Notes: generated from the sequence alone by a model not told the origin. Positions 1-12,792 are shown, counted from the stretch's first letter. The stretch: 64,000 bases of DNA from Lactuca virosa (GCA_928212115.1 CAKMRJ010005412.1:253711074-253775073), one strand, 5' to 3'. Made by a program: numbers and translations.

Positions 1-54
1 AAAACCCATTCGTCTTATTTCAGTGATGATCACATATAAAAACATTTTTCAACA
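1..54 (-). repeat. 3' LTR of element 1, truncated by the window edge
   Basis: This stretch matches 9979-10032 with a few differences and ends in TTCAACA, the complement of an LTR start TGTTGAA. The purine tract lies immediately beside it. The rest of this LTR is outside the window, so LTR divergence and the target duplication cannot be read. Confidence 0.9.
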
Positions 55-65
55 TTTCCCCCTAT
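55..65 (-). other. Polypurine tract of element 1
   Basis: Plus-strand TTTCCCCCT reads AGGGGGAAA on the minus strand and directly abuts the LTR start TGTTGAA. This is the expected plus-strand primer site. Confidence 0.85.
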
Positions 66-1714
66 GTGATCATTGATGAAATAAAGGATAGATATAATCA
101 CATTAACAGTTTTAATCTTGAAGATTTGGGATAAAAGTTTTGTCAATGAGAAGATATATATCAAACCATTGTAATCGTTTTGAACGTTTGTGACTTGTTA
201 AAACAATCTTATGTAAAAGATTTTCAGAAATTTGTTCCCGAATCAAAGTCTCGGGTTCGGTTATCAAAGGGTAGTCCAGTCATATGTATCTAAGAAATTT
301 ACTTAGATTTTATAGTATTAATGACGACAAGTGGTCTAACAGGTCGATTCAGATGAACGCTCATAGGTATAGCTCACTTTCACTTGGGTGTTTGGTTGTT
401 CTGCGCAGAACAAGTTAATGATCACTAAAAAATGAGTGATATCTCTCTCTGACGACTCACACTCATATTGGAGGTGTTCAGCTATGCTTTTCCTGTAAAG
501 TCACTTAGTCTCATTATTAGATAATCAATCACATAAGACTGGTTTCTGCATTACTCAGCGGGTTTATCATTCATGCCATTAAAGTTCAACTCTCTCTCGT
601 CGGGAAAGGGAATACATGTAGAGGGGTTAGCAATTTTCATAGTGCAGTTTGCAACTAGATTCTTCAGTGATGAGGCTACAGTATCCGGGAAATCCATTGT
701 TGTTGCAGCTTCTTCTTTGATAGTATCCTGTTTGTTGATCAATATCGATTTATTGTAAAAAGATTATTTGTTTTAGCATTGAGAATTTGCTCATTTGAGA
801 CCTTTTTAAGGTATTGACTTGAGTGATTGAGAGTATCTTCTTTTGTGAAAAATGGTTAAAACAAATCGTGAGATTTTATGATTTTTGTTTTGAATAACCA
901 TTGGTTGAACGTTGTTTGAAAATACCAAATATAGAATATTTTTTGTTTTGTTTGTTATATCTTATTGAATCCATTTGTTTTCTTGTTGATTTGTCTTTGA
1001 GGATTGGTGTTGATAGATATTTGTTTCTCCTTTGGTTTTTCTTGTAAGGATATGTCGTTGTTTGCTTGATGGATCATGGGATCGCAAGTCTTCATTTTTG
1101 GTTGGCTTTTATCTAGGTAGGGATAGGTGGCAAAAAGACAGTGTTGTCTAGTATGTAAGAAATGAATGTATCGTCCTGGTCATTTTGATATCTAAGCAAA
1201 AATGAGACCGTGACAAGGTATATTGGGTTATACCTTATAAGCAATAGTGACACACCTAAGCTCACAAGAAATGATTTCCACAATGATTTAGATCGACGAG
1301 GCACAACTTCTCATGGGTTTTTGTTTTCATCTGAACCTCCTAACCTTATGTCCCTTGATTGTTTAAAATCGTCAATAATGAATTAAAATCGAAGGAAATA
1401 AAGTTATATACATTATGAAAAGTAGGATATTTGAACCTTCACTCCAATTGAGAATCAATATGACTTAAAATCTTCATCGAGCATAAGCATCTGAAAATTA
1501 AGTCAAGAGAAGATTAATCACAAGGTTCTATAAAAGCTTATTATGGCAAGTCTTTTATTAATTTTTTTTGAAGATTTGTTTTTCTGAATGTTTTTGGAAA
1601 TATTGGTTATTTGAATGTTTTTGGTATTTTTGAAAGGAAAGCCATTTTCAATGTTTTTGAATTTTCCTTTTGAATGAAAGTAAACACACTTTTGTACAAA
1701 CAAAAAGTAAAAGT
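64..1714 (-). other. Post-pol non-coding region of element 1
   Basis: About 1.65 kb lies between the pol stop and the polypurine tract. No ORF here resembles a known protein. The stretch is AT-rich and has no obvious tandem repeat. Long 3' regions are usual in Sireviruses, and a relative in this window (44425-58211) carries a third ORF here. None is visible in element 1. Confidence 0.6.
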
Positions 1715-4700
1715 TTAAGGATGGATGTTATCTGGATTTAACATTCCTAGACGGCCTAGGAAGTATTGAAACTTTGTTTCATCGAGAGCCTTAGTGAAGA
1801 CATCGGCAATTTGATCTTCGGTGTTGATGAAGTGCAATTCGATATGACCCTTTTGAATGTTGTCTTTGATGAAATGATATCGAATGTCGATGTGCTTTGT
1901 CATGGAATGGTGAACGGGATTGTGAGAAATGGCAATTGCACTGGTTGAGTCACAAATATGGGAATTTGTGAAATTTTGAAGCCATAGTCTCGCAGTTGAG
2001 TTTGCATCCATATGACTTGCGAACAACAGCTGGCGGCAGCGACGTATTCAGCTTCTGCTGTTGATGTGGATACACAAGTTGTTTCTTTGAAGTCCAACTC
2101 ACTAGTCTACCTCCTAGGAATTGACAGCTACCAGATGTACTTTTTCTATCTAACTTGCATCCTCCGTAGTCTGAGTCGGTGAAAGCGTTCAACTGAAAAT
2201 CGGATTTAGCTGGATACCAAAGGCCAAGTTTGGGAGTGCCTTTTAGGTATTTGAAGATGCGTTTCACAGCAACTACATGGGATTCCATAGGATTTGCTTG
2301 GTATCTGGCACAGACACATGTAGAAAACATGATGTCAGGTCTGCTGGCAGTGAGGTATAAGAGTGATCCGATCATTCCACGATATCTTTTTGATCAACAG
2401 GTTTGCCATTTAAGTCTGCATCGATTTGTATCCAAAGCCATTGGGGTTTTTGCGGTATTGGATTTGTCCATTGAAAAGCGAGTGAGTAGATTTTTGACAT
2501 AATTCTCTTGGTTGATGAAAATGCCATCAGTTGACTGTTTAATTTGAAGTCCGAGAAAAGTAGTCATCTCTCCAATCATGCTCATTTCAAATTTGCTCTT
2601 CATTAGATCTGCAAACTTAACACTCAAAGAATCATCAGTAGAACCGAAAATAATGTCATCAACATATATTTGTACGATTAAAAGATGTTTATTAAAGATT
2701 TTACGAAAGAGGGTTTGATCGATTGAACCTCTTTTAAAACCTGATTCTTCGAGAAAGGTTGACAAACGTGGCAAACCAGGCTCGGGGTGCTTGTTTCAAG
2801 CCATAGACAACTTTCTGCAATTTAAAGCTGTGATTTGGAAATTTGGGATCTTTGAAACCTGGTGGTTGTTGGATGTATACTTCGCGATCTATCTCTCCAT
2901 GTAAAGAATGCACATTTAACATCCATTTGGAATACTTTGAAGTTCTTATGCGCAGCATATGCAAGAAAGATGCGAATTGCTTCAATTCGGGCAACTGGAG
3001 CATATGTTTCATCGTAGTCGATTCCTTCTTGTTGTGAATATCCTTTGACTACAAGACGTGCCTTGTTTCGACAAACGATTCCTTGATCGTCAGTCTTGTT
3101 TCTGTATACCCATCTTGAACCTATAACAGTAACATCGGGTGGGGTAGGAACAAGATTCCACACGTCATTTCTTTCAAATTCTGCTAGCTCTTCTTGCATA
3201 GCTTTTACCCAGTCTGAATCTTTGAGAGCAGAATGTATGGTTTTGGGTTCAGTCATGGATAAGAAGGCTCCAAATAAACAATCATTAGAAGTTGCGGCTC
3301 TAGTCTGAATGCCTGAGTTGGGATCTCCGATGATTTGGTTTGTAGGATGGTTTCTGGTCCACTTTATTAAGCGATTCTCTTCCGCTATAATAATTGGAAT
3401 TTCAGTATCCCATTGTTCTTCTCCGAGTGTTTCATCTTGGAATAGGTTTGAAGGTTCCCCCATAAATGATGCATCAGGATTGTTTTGGCTATTTGGGGAT
3501 TGGGTGTTCAAAGGAGGATTTGGTGTTTGTTCCAAAGAGGAAGTATGTGTTGGTGCTTCCCCCTCGAATTGATCTGCATCATTTCGGTTTGTTTGTGGAG
3601 TTCCTTCAGTGGGTGTTCCTGTAGGATCAATTGAAGTAGTTAGAAGTTCAGAATTGTAAGCGGTTTTGGGTTGTTCAAAAAGTAAATCAAGATCGATTTC
3701 AATGTCTATGTCAGGAGAAGGTGTTTGTTGAATTGGATTTTGAAAAATATTATCAATCATTTTAGAACCAAAATGTTCACGATCCAATTTCCTAACATAA
3801 AATTCATCGAAATGAACATCGGTACTTTCTTCAATTACTCTGGTACGTTTGTTCAGTACTCGATAAGCAGCTGAGGAAAACGAGTAACCAAGGAAAATTC
3901 CTTCGTCCGACCTTGATTCAAATTTTGAAAGGTGATCTTTATTGTTCTTTATGAAGCATCGACAACCAAAAATATGGAAAAATTTGATGTTTGGTTTTCG
4001 GTTGTTAATGACTTCATATGGTGTTTTATGAAGATGTTTATGGATTAAGGAACGATTTTGAGTGTAGCAAGCTGTGGCTATTGCTTCTGCCCAGAAGTAT
4101 TGTGGCAGATCAGCGAAGATAAGCATTGATCTTGCAGCTTCACATAGAGTTCTGTTCCTTCTTTCGACAACGCCGTTCTGTTGTGGAGTGTATGGGGCTG
4201 AGAAGTTATGTTCAATTCCTTTGTCTTTGAGAAATGAATCTAGAGTCTTGTTTTTGAACTCTAAACCATTATCACTTCGGATTCTTCGAACAGGTCGTTT
4301 GAGCTTCAGTTCAATTTGTTTGACGAAGTTGATCATCTCTTCAGGTGCTTCTGATTTTAGTCTTAAGAAAAAGACCCAAGTAAAGCGCAAGAAACCATCA
4401 ACGACAACAAGAATGTACTTCTTCCCTTTGTATGGTTTGGGTTTTGGCAGGGCCACAAAGGTCTATGTGCAGCAATTCTAGTGGTTCGGATACACTAGAT
4501 TCTGAGATGCTTTTGTGAGTGGATTTGGAAAGTTTTCCTTTTTCACATGCGGCACAAAGAGTTTCGTTATCGAGCTTCAGAAGTGGTAGCCCTCGAACAA
4601 GATCATCGCCGATCAGTTTGTTGATGTACCCAAAGTTTAGATGGGAAAGGCGACGGTGCCATAACCAACTAATATCTGTTGGGGCTTTAGATAGCAGACA

Positions 4701-5099
4701 TATATCGGGTTTACCATAGATAAGATCCATGTCAAGTGGATACATATTTCCGGCACGGTAAGAATCAACGATAACCTCTTTGGTTTTGGCGTCCATGATC
4801 AAGCTTCGTTGTTTGGTGAATAGAACTTCAAGATCGTTATCACACAGTTGAGAAACACTGATAAGGTTGTGTTTCAGGTCGTCGGCATAGGCAACTTTCT
4901 TTATGGTGAAATTACCATTTGTTATGTTTCCATAACCTTTGATTTTTGCCGTCATGTTATTGCCGAAGGTAACATCTTGATTTGTTTGGGTGGGTTTGAA
5001 GTCACGCAGGTAGTTTTGGTTTCCTGTCATATGCTTGGAGCAGCCACTATCAATATACCATGTATCATCATTGGGTTCTCCAGCATTAAATACCTGCAA
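1715..5099 (-). pseudogene. Ty1/copia Pol polyprotein of element 1 (protease-integrase-RT-RNase H), frameshifted
   Basis: In order: aspartic protease with WYIDSGCSKHMTG (about 5060-5020); GAG-pre-integrase zinc region with HRRLSHL and CAACEKGK; integrase core with RSDNGLEF and PYTPQQNG; reverse transcriptase with RWVYRNK, PPGF, GLKQAPRAW and YVDDIIFGS; copia RNase H with STAEAEY, SKTKHID-like and DVFTKAL blocks at 2097-1715. Reading frame changes near 4435, 2900, 2775, about 2390 and about 2090, so this is a decayed copy. The first stretch (5099-4398) opens right after the gag stop. There is no ATG there; the frame begins at TTG CAG next to an acceptor-like GCAG. It normally matures, integrates and reverse-transcribes the element in cytoplasmic particles. 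Confidence 0.93.
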
Positions 5100-5106
5100 T
5101 TAGACA
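5092..5106 (-). other. Candidate 3' splice site at the gag-pol boundary of element 1
   Basis: The minus strand reads TCTAATTGCAG|GTATTT, with AG ending at 5094. The Gag stop TAA (5102-5100) lies 3 nt before CAG. The cut is in phase 0 of the pol frame. The same position is acceptor-like in two other elements here (36809 on plus, 53138 on minus). Confidence 0.5.
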
Positions 5107-8004
5107 GAAGGTTTAGGTACCCAAATCTGAATGGGTCCTGGTTTGTTAGTTGTTGTTATTTTGGGTGTTTTGCTTAATGAATTTCTTATAGCATTTGACT
5201 TCACGTTTCTATAAGAGTTTGGTTTATTAGGATGGAATGGTTGAGGTTTGATTTTATTTATCAAGTTTTCCCAAAATGTGATTTGTTTTTGAAAACCAGT
5301 GGGTTTATAAAATCTGTGATTTGGTGAACGATATCCTAGATGTGAAGATTTGTTTGAAAAGTTCTCTTCATATCTGGGATGTGATTGGCGGTTATGAAAA
5401 GCTTTTTGAAGATGATGGTTTGGAACTTTCTGATTTGGTCGTTTTTGAAAGTTCCTTGAATGGTTAAAGGTGATCTCTTGAAAGCGGTTTTCAAAAGGTT
5501 TTTGAAAAGGTTTTGGTTTTTGTTTGGAAACCTGTTTTTGAGGTATGACGTAAGGTTGAACTGGTTTCTTTGGTTTGTTTTCAAAAACTTTTGGTTTGTT
5601 AAGTGGGGTTTTGGTGGTTTCATTGGTATGTTTGATTTGGTGAGTTGAAGAACTAGCAGAGTCTGTTTCAGATTTTACAACTCTTTTTATAGACTTTTTG
5701 GAAACAGTGAAAGCAGTATCATCTGGGCTACAGTTGATAACTGTTTCGTCATCTGAATCTTCCTCATTAACAGATGTGAAAAGATCTGGTAGAGTGGATT
5801 CAGAGTTTTCACAATTTGTCATGTTTTCCTGTTTAGCTAGTTCAATTTCAAAGGATTCTCTACCAATTCCTGGTCTGTAATTTGTATCAATTTTGCCAGT
5901 TCCTAAGGTGTTTGCTTTGGTGAAAACATCATCACTTAGTTTTCTAGCAACTTTGATAGAATCCATATTCCACATCAATCTTTTGTTTTCAGATTCAAGA
6001 AAATTGATTTGTTTTAAAGAATCAGTCAGTTTTTCATTTAAAGTTTTGTATTTTTCAGTTGATTCTTGAAAGTTTTGTTTCAACTGAAGGATTTCCTTTT
6101 CTAAAACATCTTTTGTTTCAGAAGAAATGACTGACTGACTTATTAGTTCCAAATCCTTTTTTCTGAATTAGGGTCTGATTTAATTGTTCCAAGACGTGAT
6201 TATAATCTTCTGATTTTCTTTCAACGTCTCTTTCCAATTTGTTCTTTATTCTGGTTGATTCTCCAAATTTGAGTTGCAAGGTTTGTAACTCAGATTTGCA
6301 AATATCGGAATTGACCATTGTGTCATGATATGTTTTGAGATCAGCTTCTAGACTTTTCTCAATCTTGGTTATGTGGGACTCAAAAATTGTTTTTGAAAAA
6401 CCAAGTTTAGTGATCATAGACCATACCTGTTCTATGACATTTGGAGCTCTTGAAGGTGTACCAACTACGAAGCAGAAGTTTGATTGTGTTGGTTCATTGT
6501 CAGCTTCGTCATCAGAAGTTGGCCAGTATTCCACGTTTGGTTCATGGATTGCCATTAATGCTCTTTGCTTTTCTTGGTTTTCCTTTTTCTTTAATTCATC
6601 GGCTTTTTGAGCATAGTATGCTGAGTCTTTGACTTTGGTTTTGTTTTTGGCTCGGCATTCTCTGGCATAGTGATTAGTTCCTTTGCAGTTGTGACAAATG
6701 ATCACTTCTTCATCACTTTCATCCTTTTGACTTTTAATTGGAAGTCTTTCAGGTGCTTGAGTTTGGATTTGTTGGGAAGGTTGGGAAGGGTTCTGTTGGA
6801 ATCCAAAATTTTGGTTGTTTTGAAAACCATTATTTTGATTGTTGTAACCTTGATTTTGGAAACCTCTGTTCTGAAAACTGTTGTTTTGGTTATTGTTATG
6901 ATGACTTGAGTTGGGATTGTTTTGAAATCCCTGGTTTTGAAAACCTTGGTTTGAATTGTTTTGGAAGGAAGGTCTTTGAGAATTTTGTCCAAAATAAGGT
7001 CTTGGTTGAAAACCTGAGTTGTTTTGAACAGATGGAGGTCTTGGTTGAAATCCAGAATTATTTTGTCCAAAAGACGGTCGGTTTTGAAAATTTGGTTTAA
7101 AATTCGATTGGCCGTGATTTGGGAGAAATCTCTGGAGGTTTGTGTTTGCAACCAACGCACACAATTGTTGGTAGTATGCTTCATCATTTAAATCAGATTG
7201 ATCAAAAGAGTTATTCAAAAAGGCTTGGTTTTGAAAAGATGTCTGATTAAAATGATTGAAGTTTTGATCATTAAAAGGTGTTTGGTTTTGAGAAGATGTG
7301 GAAACGAGAGCAAGTGGTCCTCCAAAAGATGTAGTGGTTGGTGGGTCAATCGAGGATTCATACGATTGAAGTTCTCCATACAAATTGTATAAAGTTTCAG
7401 TATGAATAGCTGGATTTCCCTGAATAATGAGTTTAACCATCTTCCAGCTTTCAAAAAGATTGTTTAGAAACTTGAGATTTATCTCGTGTTGTGTCTTTTT
7501 GATGCCCAAATTGTTCATTTTAACCATGATAAAATTGAACCTATCATGAGCATCATGGATGGTTTCTGATGAAAGCATTTTGAAATTATCGAATTCATTC
7601 AAAACAGATGTTCTTTTGTTTCCGATAATTCTTTTATTTCCACAAAAACGATTTTTTAAATTTTCTCAGATTTGAGTTGCGGTCAACAGTATAATGTCAT
7701 CCATTTGACTTAGAATACTGTGAGGTATTCCAGACACAAGTTCCTTTTTGGCTTGGAGTTCCAACTTTCTTCTGATTTCAGCTTGAGTAGCTTGATTTGT
7801 AGCAAGAGTAGCCATATTTTCTGGAGTAACATATGTTCCTTCTACACAATTCCAGATATCTTCATTTATGGTGTTAAGATGAAGATTCATACGGCCAACC
7901 CACAAATTATACTCTTCAGGAATAAGTATGGGTGCCCGTGAACCAGATCCCAAGCTGTTAGCAATAGAAACAGAGTTCATGTTGGAGTAATTAGCAGAAG
8001 ACAT
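5100..8004 (-). pseudogene. Sirevirus-type Gag of element 1, with long C-terminal extension
   Basis: It starts at ATG 8004 (MSSANYSNMN) after the leader. The N-terminal 300 residues are a UBN2-like copia Gag, followed by Q/N/F-rich repeats. A CCHC zinc knuckle, CHNCKGTNHYAREC, lies near 6695-6650. After it come about 500 residues of K/E-rich, coiled-coil-prone and then K/P/F-rich sequence, ending in WVPKPSV and TAA at 5102-5100. Breaks: the codon at 7668-7666 is TGA where relatives have W, and a one-base shift occurs near 6150. The extension past the knuckle is a hallmark of Sirevirus Gag. A candidate splice donor (6427/6426) lies about 80 codons past the knuckle. Confidence 0.88.
6425..6430 (-). 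other. Candidate 5' splice site inside gag of element 1
   Basis: The minus strand reads ACAG|GTATGG, with the intron beginning at 6426. The cut falls exactly between codons of the gag frame (phase 0). Paired with the acceptor at 5094 it would remove 1333 nt, including the Gag stop and the frameshift near 6150, and leave pol in frame. It is inferred from sequence only. Confidence 0.45.
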
Positions 8005-8472
8005 TTTTGTTTTGTTTTGAAAGAATTTTGAACAAGTGATATTAAAATGAAATTTTTAAAGAAAAGCTTATGGAAGGTTTATAAACGCTAACCAAAAGTT
8101 TTCGACAAAAATTTCAAAGTAAATCACACAAGCTCTGAATTTTTTTTTTGTTTAAGATTTTTTTTTTAATTTTTTTAAGGATTTTGAACAAGTGATATTA
8201 AAATGAAATTTTTAAAGAAAAACTTATAGAAGGTTTATAAACGCTAACCAAAAGTTTTCGACAAAAATTTCAAAGTAAATCACACAAGCTCTGAATTTTT
8301 TTGTTTAAATTTTATTATTATTATTATTATTATTTTTTTAAGAATTTTGAACAAGTGATATTAAAATGAAATTTTTAAAGAAAAGTTTATGGAAGGTTTA
8401 TAAACGTTAACCAAAAGTTTTCGACAAAAATTTCAAGGTAAATCACACAAGCTCTGAATTTTTTAGTTTTAA

Positions 8473-8515
<43 letters not shown>

Positions 8516-8640
8516 TTTAAGGATTTTGAACAAGTGATATTAAAATGAAATTTTTAAAGAAAAGCTTATGGAAGGTTTATAAACGCTAACCAAAAGTTTT
8601 CGACAAAAATTTCAAGGTAAATCACACAAGCTCTGATACC
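8005..8640 (-). repeat. Leader of element 1: four tandem repeats with TTA-microsatellite spacers
   Basis: Four near-identical units begin at about 8025, 8181, 8344 and 8523 (spacings 156, 163 and 179). Each runs from ATTTTGAACAAGTG to CACACAAGCTCTGA. Units are separated by T-rich or (TTA)n tracts, the longest at about 8473-8514. Each unit carries the PBS-proximal bases, including 7 nt of the PBS (TCAGAGC on the minus strand). Only the unit next to the LTR has the complete PBS. Confidence 0.92.
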
Positions 8641-8641
8641 A
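8630..8641 (-). other. Primer-binding site of element 1 (initiator tRNA-Met)
   Basis: Plus GCTCTGATACCA is the complement of TGGTATCAGAGC, the standard plant copia PBS. It lies 2 nt from the LTR boundary at 8644. Confidence 0.95.
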
Positions 8642-8643
8642 AT

Positions 8644-9584
8644 TGTTGAAAATATACGATCTGATTACCACGAATAAAGGCTCGGATACCAGTTACTGGG
8701 TGACAGATATATATATTTAAGGAGATAAGATGCGGAAAAAATAAGAAGTGCGGAATAAATATAAACTGGAAAGCTATAAATGACTGAAAGCTATAAATGA
8801 AATAAATGACAGTATTTAAATGACGTAAAGCTGTAATAAAATATATAAATATATAAATATATATAAAGTCGGTTTGTCAATAAATTGATTGAACTGGTTT
8901 AGAATTAGACTGGATCTTAATAGACTGTGTCTCTATTTGTTCAAAGTTCAATCCGGTAAGTAACAGAAAGTTCTTTTTATGTAATAATGAATTGTTTACA
9001 AAACAATACAAAATACACGGGTAATGTTTTTTTTTGTATGTGGGTATGGGGTTTTTTAAGGTGATTTGATGAGGTTGAAGTGGGTATTTGGAGGGTGGTA
9101 GAAGGTGGAATAAAGTTGTAGTTTTGGTGGTATAAGGTAACAAAGAGGGTGATGTTGAAAGAGCTTTGGGTGGTTATGAATATAGATTTTCGTAGTAAAT
9201 CTCTCTGGATAGCCAATTCTCTCTCGCGTCTCTCTGGGGCTTCCAGTGGTCAAAAAAATCGAGGAAAATTCCTCGATGTAGGTAAGGTCCTGAATAATTT
9301 GCGGTGAAAATCTCTCCCGTATTATCTTGTTGAGTTGTGCTCGGTGATTTGTTTCTTGACTTGCAAATTCTGATGTCGAAAAACAGCAAGGTGATGATGG
9401 TTGTGGTGATTTGAAAGGGTTTTTGGAGGAGGTTTAAGGAGGGTATTTGGAGGGTGTTTGGAGAGTATTTTGAGGTTGGCTATGTGTTTATTCTTCTGGA
9501 GATGAGAGAGTAATAGGAGATATATTACAAGGAAACACAAAACACACATGATGTTTGGTACTTTTGCTTTTGTGAAGATTTCTT

Positions 9585-9623
<39 letters not shown>

Positions 9624-9629
9624 TGATTC

Positions 9630-9676
<47 letters not shown>

Positions 9677-9702
9677 ATAATATATATACATATATATTTA
9701 TA

Positions 9703-9773
<71 letters not shown>

Positions 9774-10032
9774 AATTGTGAATTGAATTTCCATTTTTGA
9801 TCCTTGAGGTTTTTAAATTCTTGACAATTTTATCCTTGATTTGTTTTGTCTTCAAACGACCAAATATTGCGTCTATTTTTCCGTCATTGCGTATTTCGTC
9901 TTTTGCATATTTTTCTATTTCATAATTAAGCACGAATCCACGCAACCTGAAATAACTGATAATATTTGTTAGATAATATAAAACCAATTCGTCTTATTTC
10001 AGTGATGATCACATATAAAAACATTTTCAACA
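8644..10032 (-). repeat. 5' LTR of element 1
   Basis: It is bounded by TGTTGA at 8644 and TCAACA at 10032, a perfect 6-bp terminal inverted pair, with the PBS just outside. Length is about 1.39 kb. It contains three TA-dinucleotide arrays. Short ORFs inside are TA-repeat or low-complexity shadows. Confidence 0.9.
9589..9771. repeat. (TA)n microsatellite cluster in the LTR
   Basis: Three alternating TA tracts lie at about 9589-9620, 9632-9672 and 9709-9771, with short interruptions. TATA-box-like sequence is abundant, so the promoter of this LTR cannot be placed exactly. Confidence 0.95.
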
Positions 10033-12792
10033 TATTTCCTTGCGATGGATTTTATGAGAATTGGTGTTTGAATGGTTCTATTGTTAGCAATATTATGAAT
10101 GGATTTGATTCTTAGTTACGTTATTTGTGGTAATGTCAGAAATTTACCAAATGAGGAAAGTTTCTCATCACCCAAGTTTCAATTGGACAGAAACTTGGAA
10201 TCATGCAACTGGTATTGTGTGATAAATGAGAACCTTCGTATTTGGGAAATTGAGACTAATTCCTTGTTCACATAAGTATGTGAGTCAAGTAAAGGACTAG
10301 GAAATATGGTACACAATGTTGTGCACTGGTCAAATCCACCACAAGAACGATAAGTTTATTCGTCATGATATACTAAAAGTCTAGTAAACATGATTATGCT
10401 TACAAGATTAAGTGTGATTCTGAATTATTGAAAAGTTTCAATGAATAGCAGAACGAATAAGAAGAATCGATGAAGGCAGAAAAGATAAAAGGTTCTCCAA
10501 TCTAAGAAGAAGGGAGAGTACTTTTGTATCGTGTTTTATGATCGTCTTGTAGGAACCATATTACAATTCATCCTCTAAGGATACCTTAGTTCTCTAGTTT
10601 GGCTAAGAAGAGGAATGGTGAATTGTAGAAATGGTTAAGTCGATAAGATGTATCGTACTTCGTTCCAATATCAATTCTTAGAGTCATACTCCAAGATTGT
10701 CAATTGAGTGAGATAATCTTAAGTAGAAATGTTCTTACACTTACATTGACCAAATTGTGAGTAGGTTTGTCTTGATAAAGACACACACTAACTCTTGAGT
10801 ATTTGTTTGTCAAGAAATGTTTCTTGACAAGAGAATCTTATATGTCAAGAGGTCAGTGGGAGTCAAAAGATCTTGAAAAGTTTCAATAACATATCAAGAA
10901 GTAAACCTATTAAACACTAGCACACGACTTGAGGATTGTAACCAATCGTGTTGACAAAGTTTGATTTCTGTGCCAATCCAGTTGAGTGATTATGCATATG
11001 AGTTCTATGAGTTCTAAATTGAATGCATAAGGGCAAACACCTTGATCAATGAAAGTACATTGACTGGCATAGGTGAACTGCTAAATAACTTGGAAGCAAT
11101 GGTGGGACCCTTGATGGCAAGAAATTAAGAATGAACAAGTTCCTTCCATAAGAGGTTGAATTTGTCACAAACATTATCTTACGATTATGATTATGACAAA
11201 TTTGCATGGATAGGAACACATACACCATAAAATCTAAGTGTCATAAGGTTTCTCTCTTTCATGAAAATGATTGTGAGGAAACGCTTTCGCTAAGAGAGAT
11301 TTTAAGGAGATAGCGATTATGTAAATTGCATTCTCAAATTCGATTATGATTACGGCATCCCTTTTCATAGTTCGAATTGTGAGATTTGGCAATTAGTTTG
11401 AACAATCGAGACTTATTGCTATAAGTTCTGGAATTGTTTAGACACACATGTGAGCTGTCTAAAGAAGGGTGTATGAGTTTGAGATGCTTAGATAAAAGCT
11501 TATCAAAGCATATCGTATTAGAAACAATGAACTTTGGAAGTCAATAAGTATTGTTTTCTAGAATTTTAGCTAGTTTCTGAATACGTGTCAAAGCTAGTGG
11601 GAGCATAAATGTTATGCTAGTATGGATATAATCATCATGTTAGTGGGAGCATGATTATTATTGCAAGATAGCAATATTAATTATAGAAAATGTTATACTT
11701 TGTTTTGCTATAATTAAGGGAGAGAATGTTATACTTTGTTTCAAATCTAAAGGTTTAGATCGATAAATTTTGATCAAATTTAGTCAAAAAGATATATGGA
11801 TGTTATGTTGAAAGGATTCAACGTAAGAGAATTCTATATTTGTTGCGTTCTCACACTCGATTATGATTACGACATCCCTTTTCATAGTTCGAATTGCGAG
11901 AACATGGCAAATAGAAATATTATAGCAAAAGACTGGTAAAGTATCATGTCATTGTAATATTCAACCGTTCTAAAATTTTCCGAATGCCTAGGCCATTAAG
12001 AGGGAAAGAGGACTAGAATCGGATTTGACTAAATTAGTTAAACAACTGTCAAGGCTAATCTAAAGTTCGCCAAGGATTGGTCACTTGTGAACAGTTGGAA
12101 GTATAGTAATGGAAGGACCATATTGACATTATTATCATTAGATATGATTCTATTAATAATGAGTTGTTATATGGCAAATATGGAAATGTTTCCAGATTGG
12201 GAGTTGGACGTTAAGAATCTATATGTCTAGATTAGAAACTTCTATGCAAGAAGGATGTTCAAAGGAATGTACTTTGAATGTGAGACTTCGTGTCTATGGA
12301 ATTGTCTTGTAACAATTTCCAATAGAGCATTTTGTGATTTCATTGGCCGAGTCTTTGTGACTTTTGTGCCATGACATTACAAAAGGACCGTTGCGTAAAG
12401 TGTTAGAATCTAACATGTTCTATAAGTGGCAAGAATTTGGTATTCTTACACTTGTGGTAAGGATTGGAAATTGTAAAATGAGTGTGATTGAAAATGTTGT
12501 TCAATTATATTATTTTACAGAGTAAGGACCATAAGTAAACATAGTGTGCATGCTAAGAGCATGGGACAATTGTCGTTATAATTCAAGTAAGAAGTTGATT
12601 AACCGAAACAACAAATAATGAGTAATCAATATGGTGATTAAATAAAAGTGTTTTATTTATACTCAAAGTTTGGGGCCATATAAGATTAGTATTATTCTTG
12701 TGTTTCAATTTGCATGTTTTGACTTCCTAAATAATTGAGTTATTGAGAATAATTGAATTAATTCTTGACTAATATTTGAACGTTCCAAAAGG
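10033..12792. other. Non-coding retroelement-derived sequence
   Basis: It is AT-rich with no ORF of note. Two diverged direct copies of a roughly 75-bp segment lie at 11320-11395 and 11845-11915, sharing GATTATGATTACG and ATCCCTTTTCATAGTTCGAA. Repeated GTGGGAGCAT words near 11590-11650 resemble copia 3' regions. It is probably the 3' non-coding part of a plus-oriented copia element whose LTR follows, but no protein similarity supports this. Confidence 0.4.

Larger units (their letters stand above)
1..10032 (-). mobile_element. Sirevirus-type Ty1/copia LTR retrotransposon (element 1), degenerate
   Basis: The minus-strand order is 5' LTR (10032-8644), PBS for initiator tRNA-Met, repeated leader, gag (8004-5100), pol (5099-1715), a long 3' non-coding stretch, polypurine tract and the start of the 3' LTR. 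About 45 bases at 1-54 match the end of the right LTR at 9979-10032, so the window opens inside the left LTR. The protein order protease, integrase, reverse transcriptase, RNase H is that of Ty1/copia. The long Gag extension after the zinc knuckle is a Sirevirus trait. Gag has a nonsense codon and a frameshift; pol has several frameshifts. The element looks unable to make a full Gag-Pol. Confidence 0.93.

Noticed and set aside
9548..9987. ORFs of 77 and 119 aa across the TA repeats
   Set aside because: They are (IY)n translations of a TA microsatellite inside an LTR, with no independent support.
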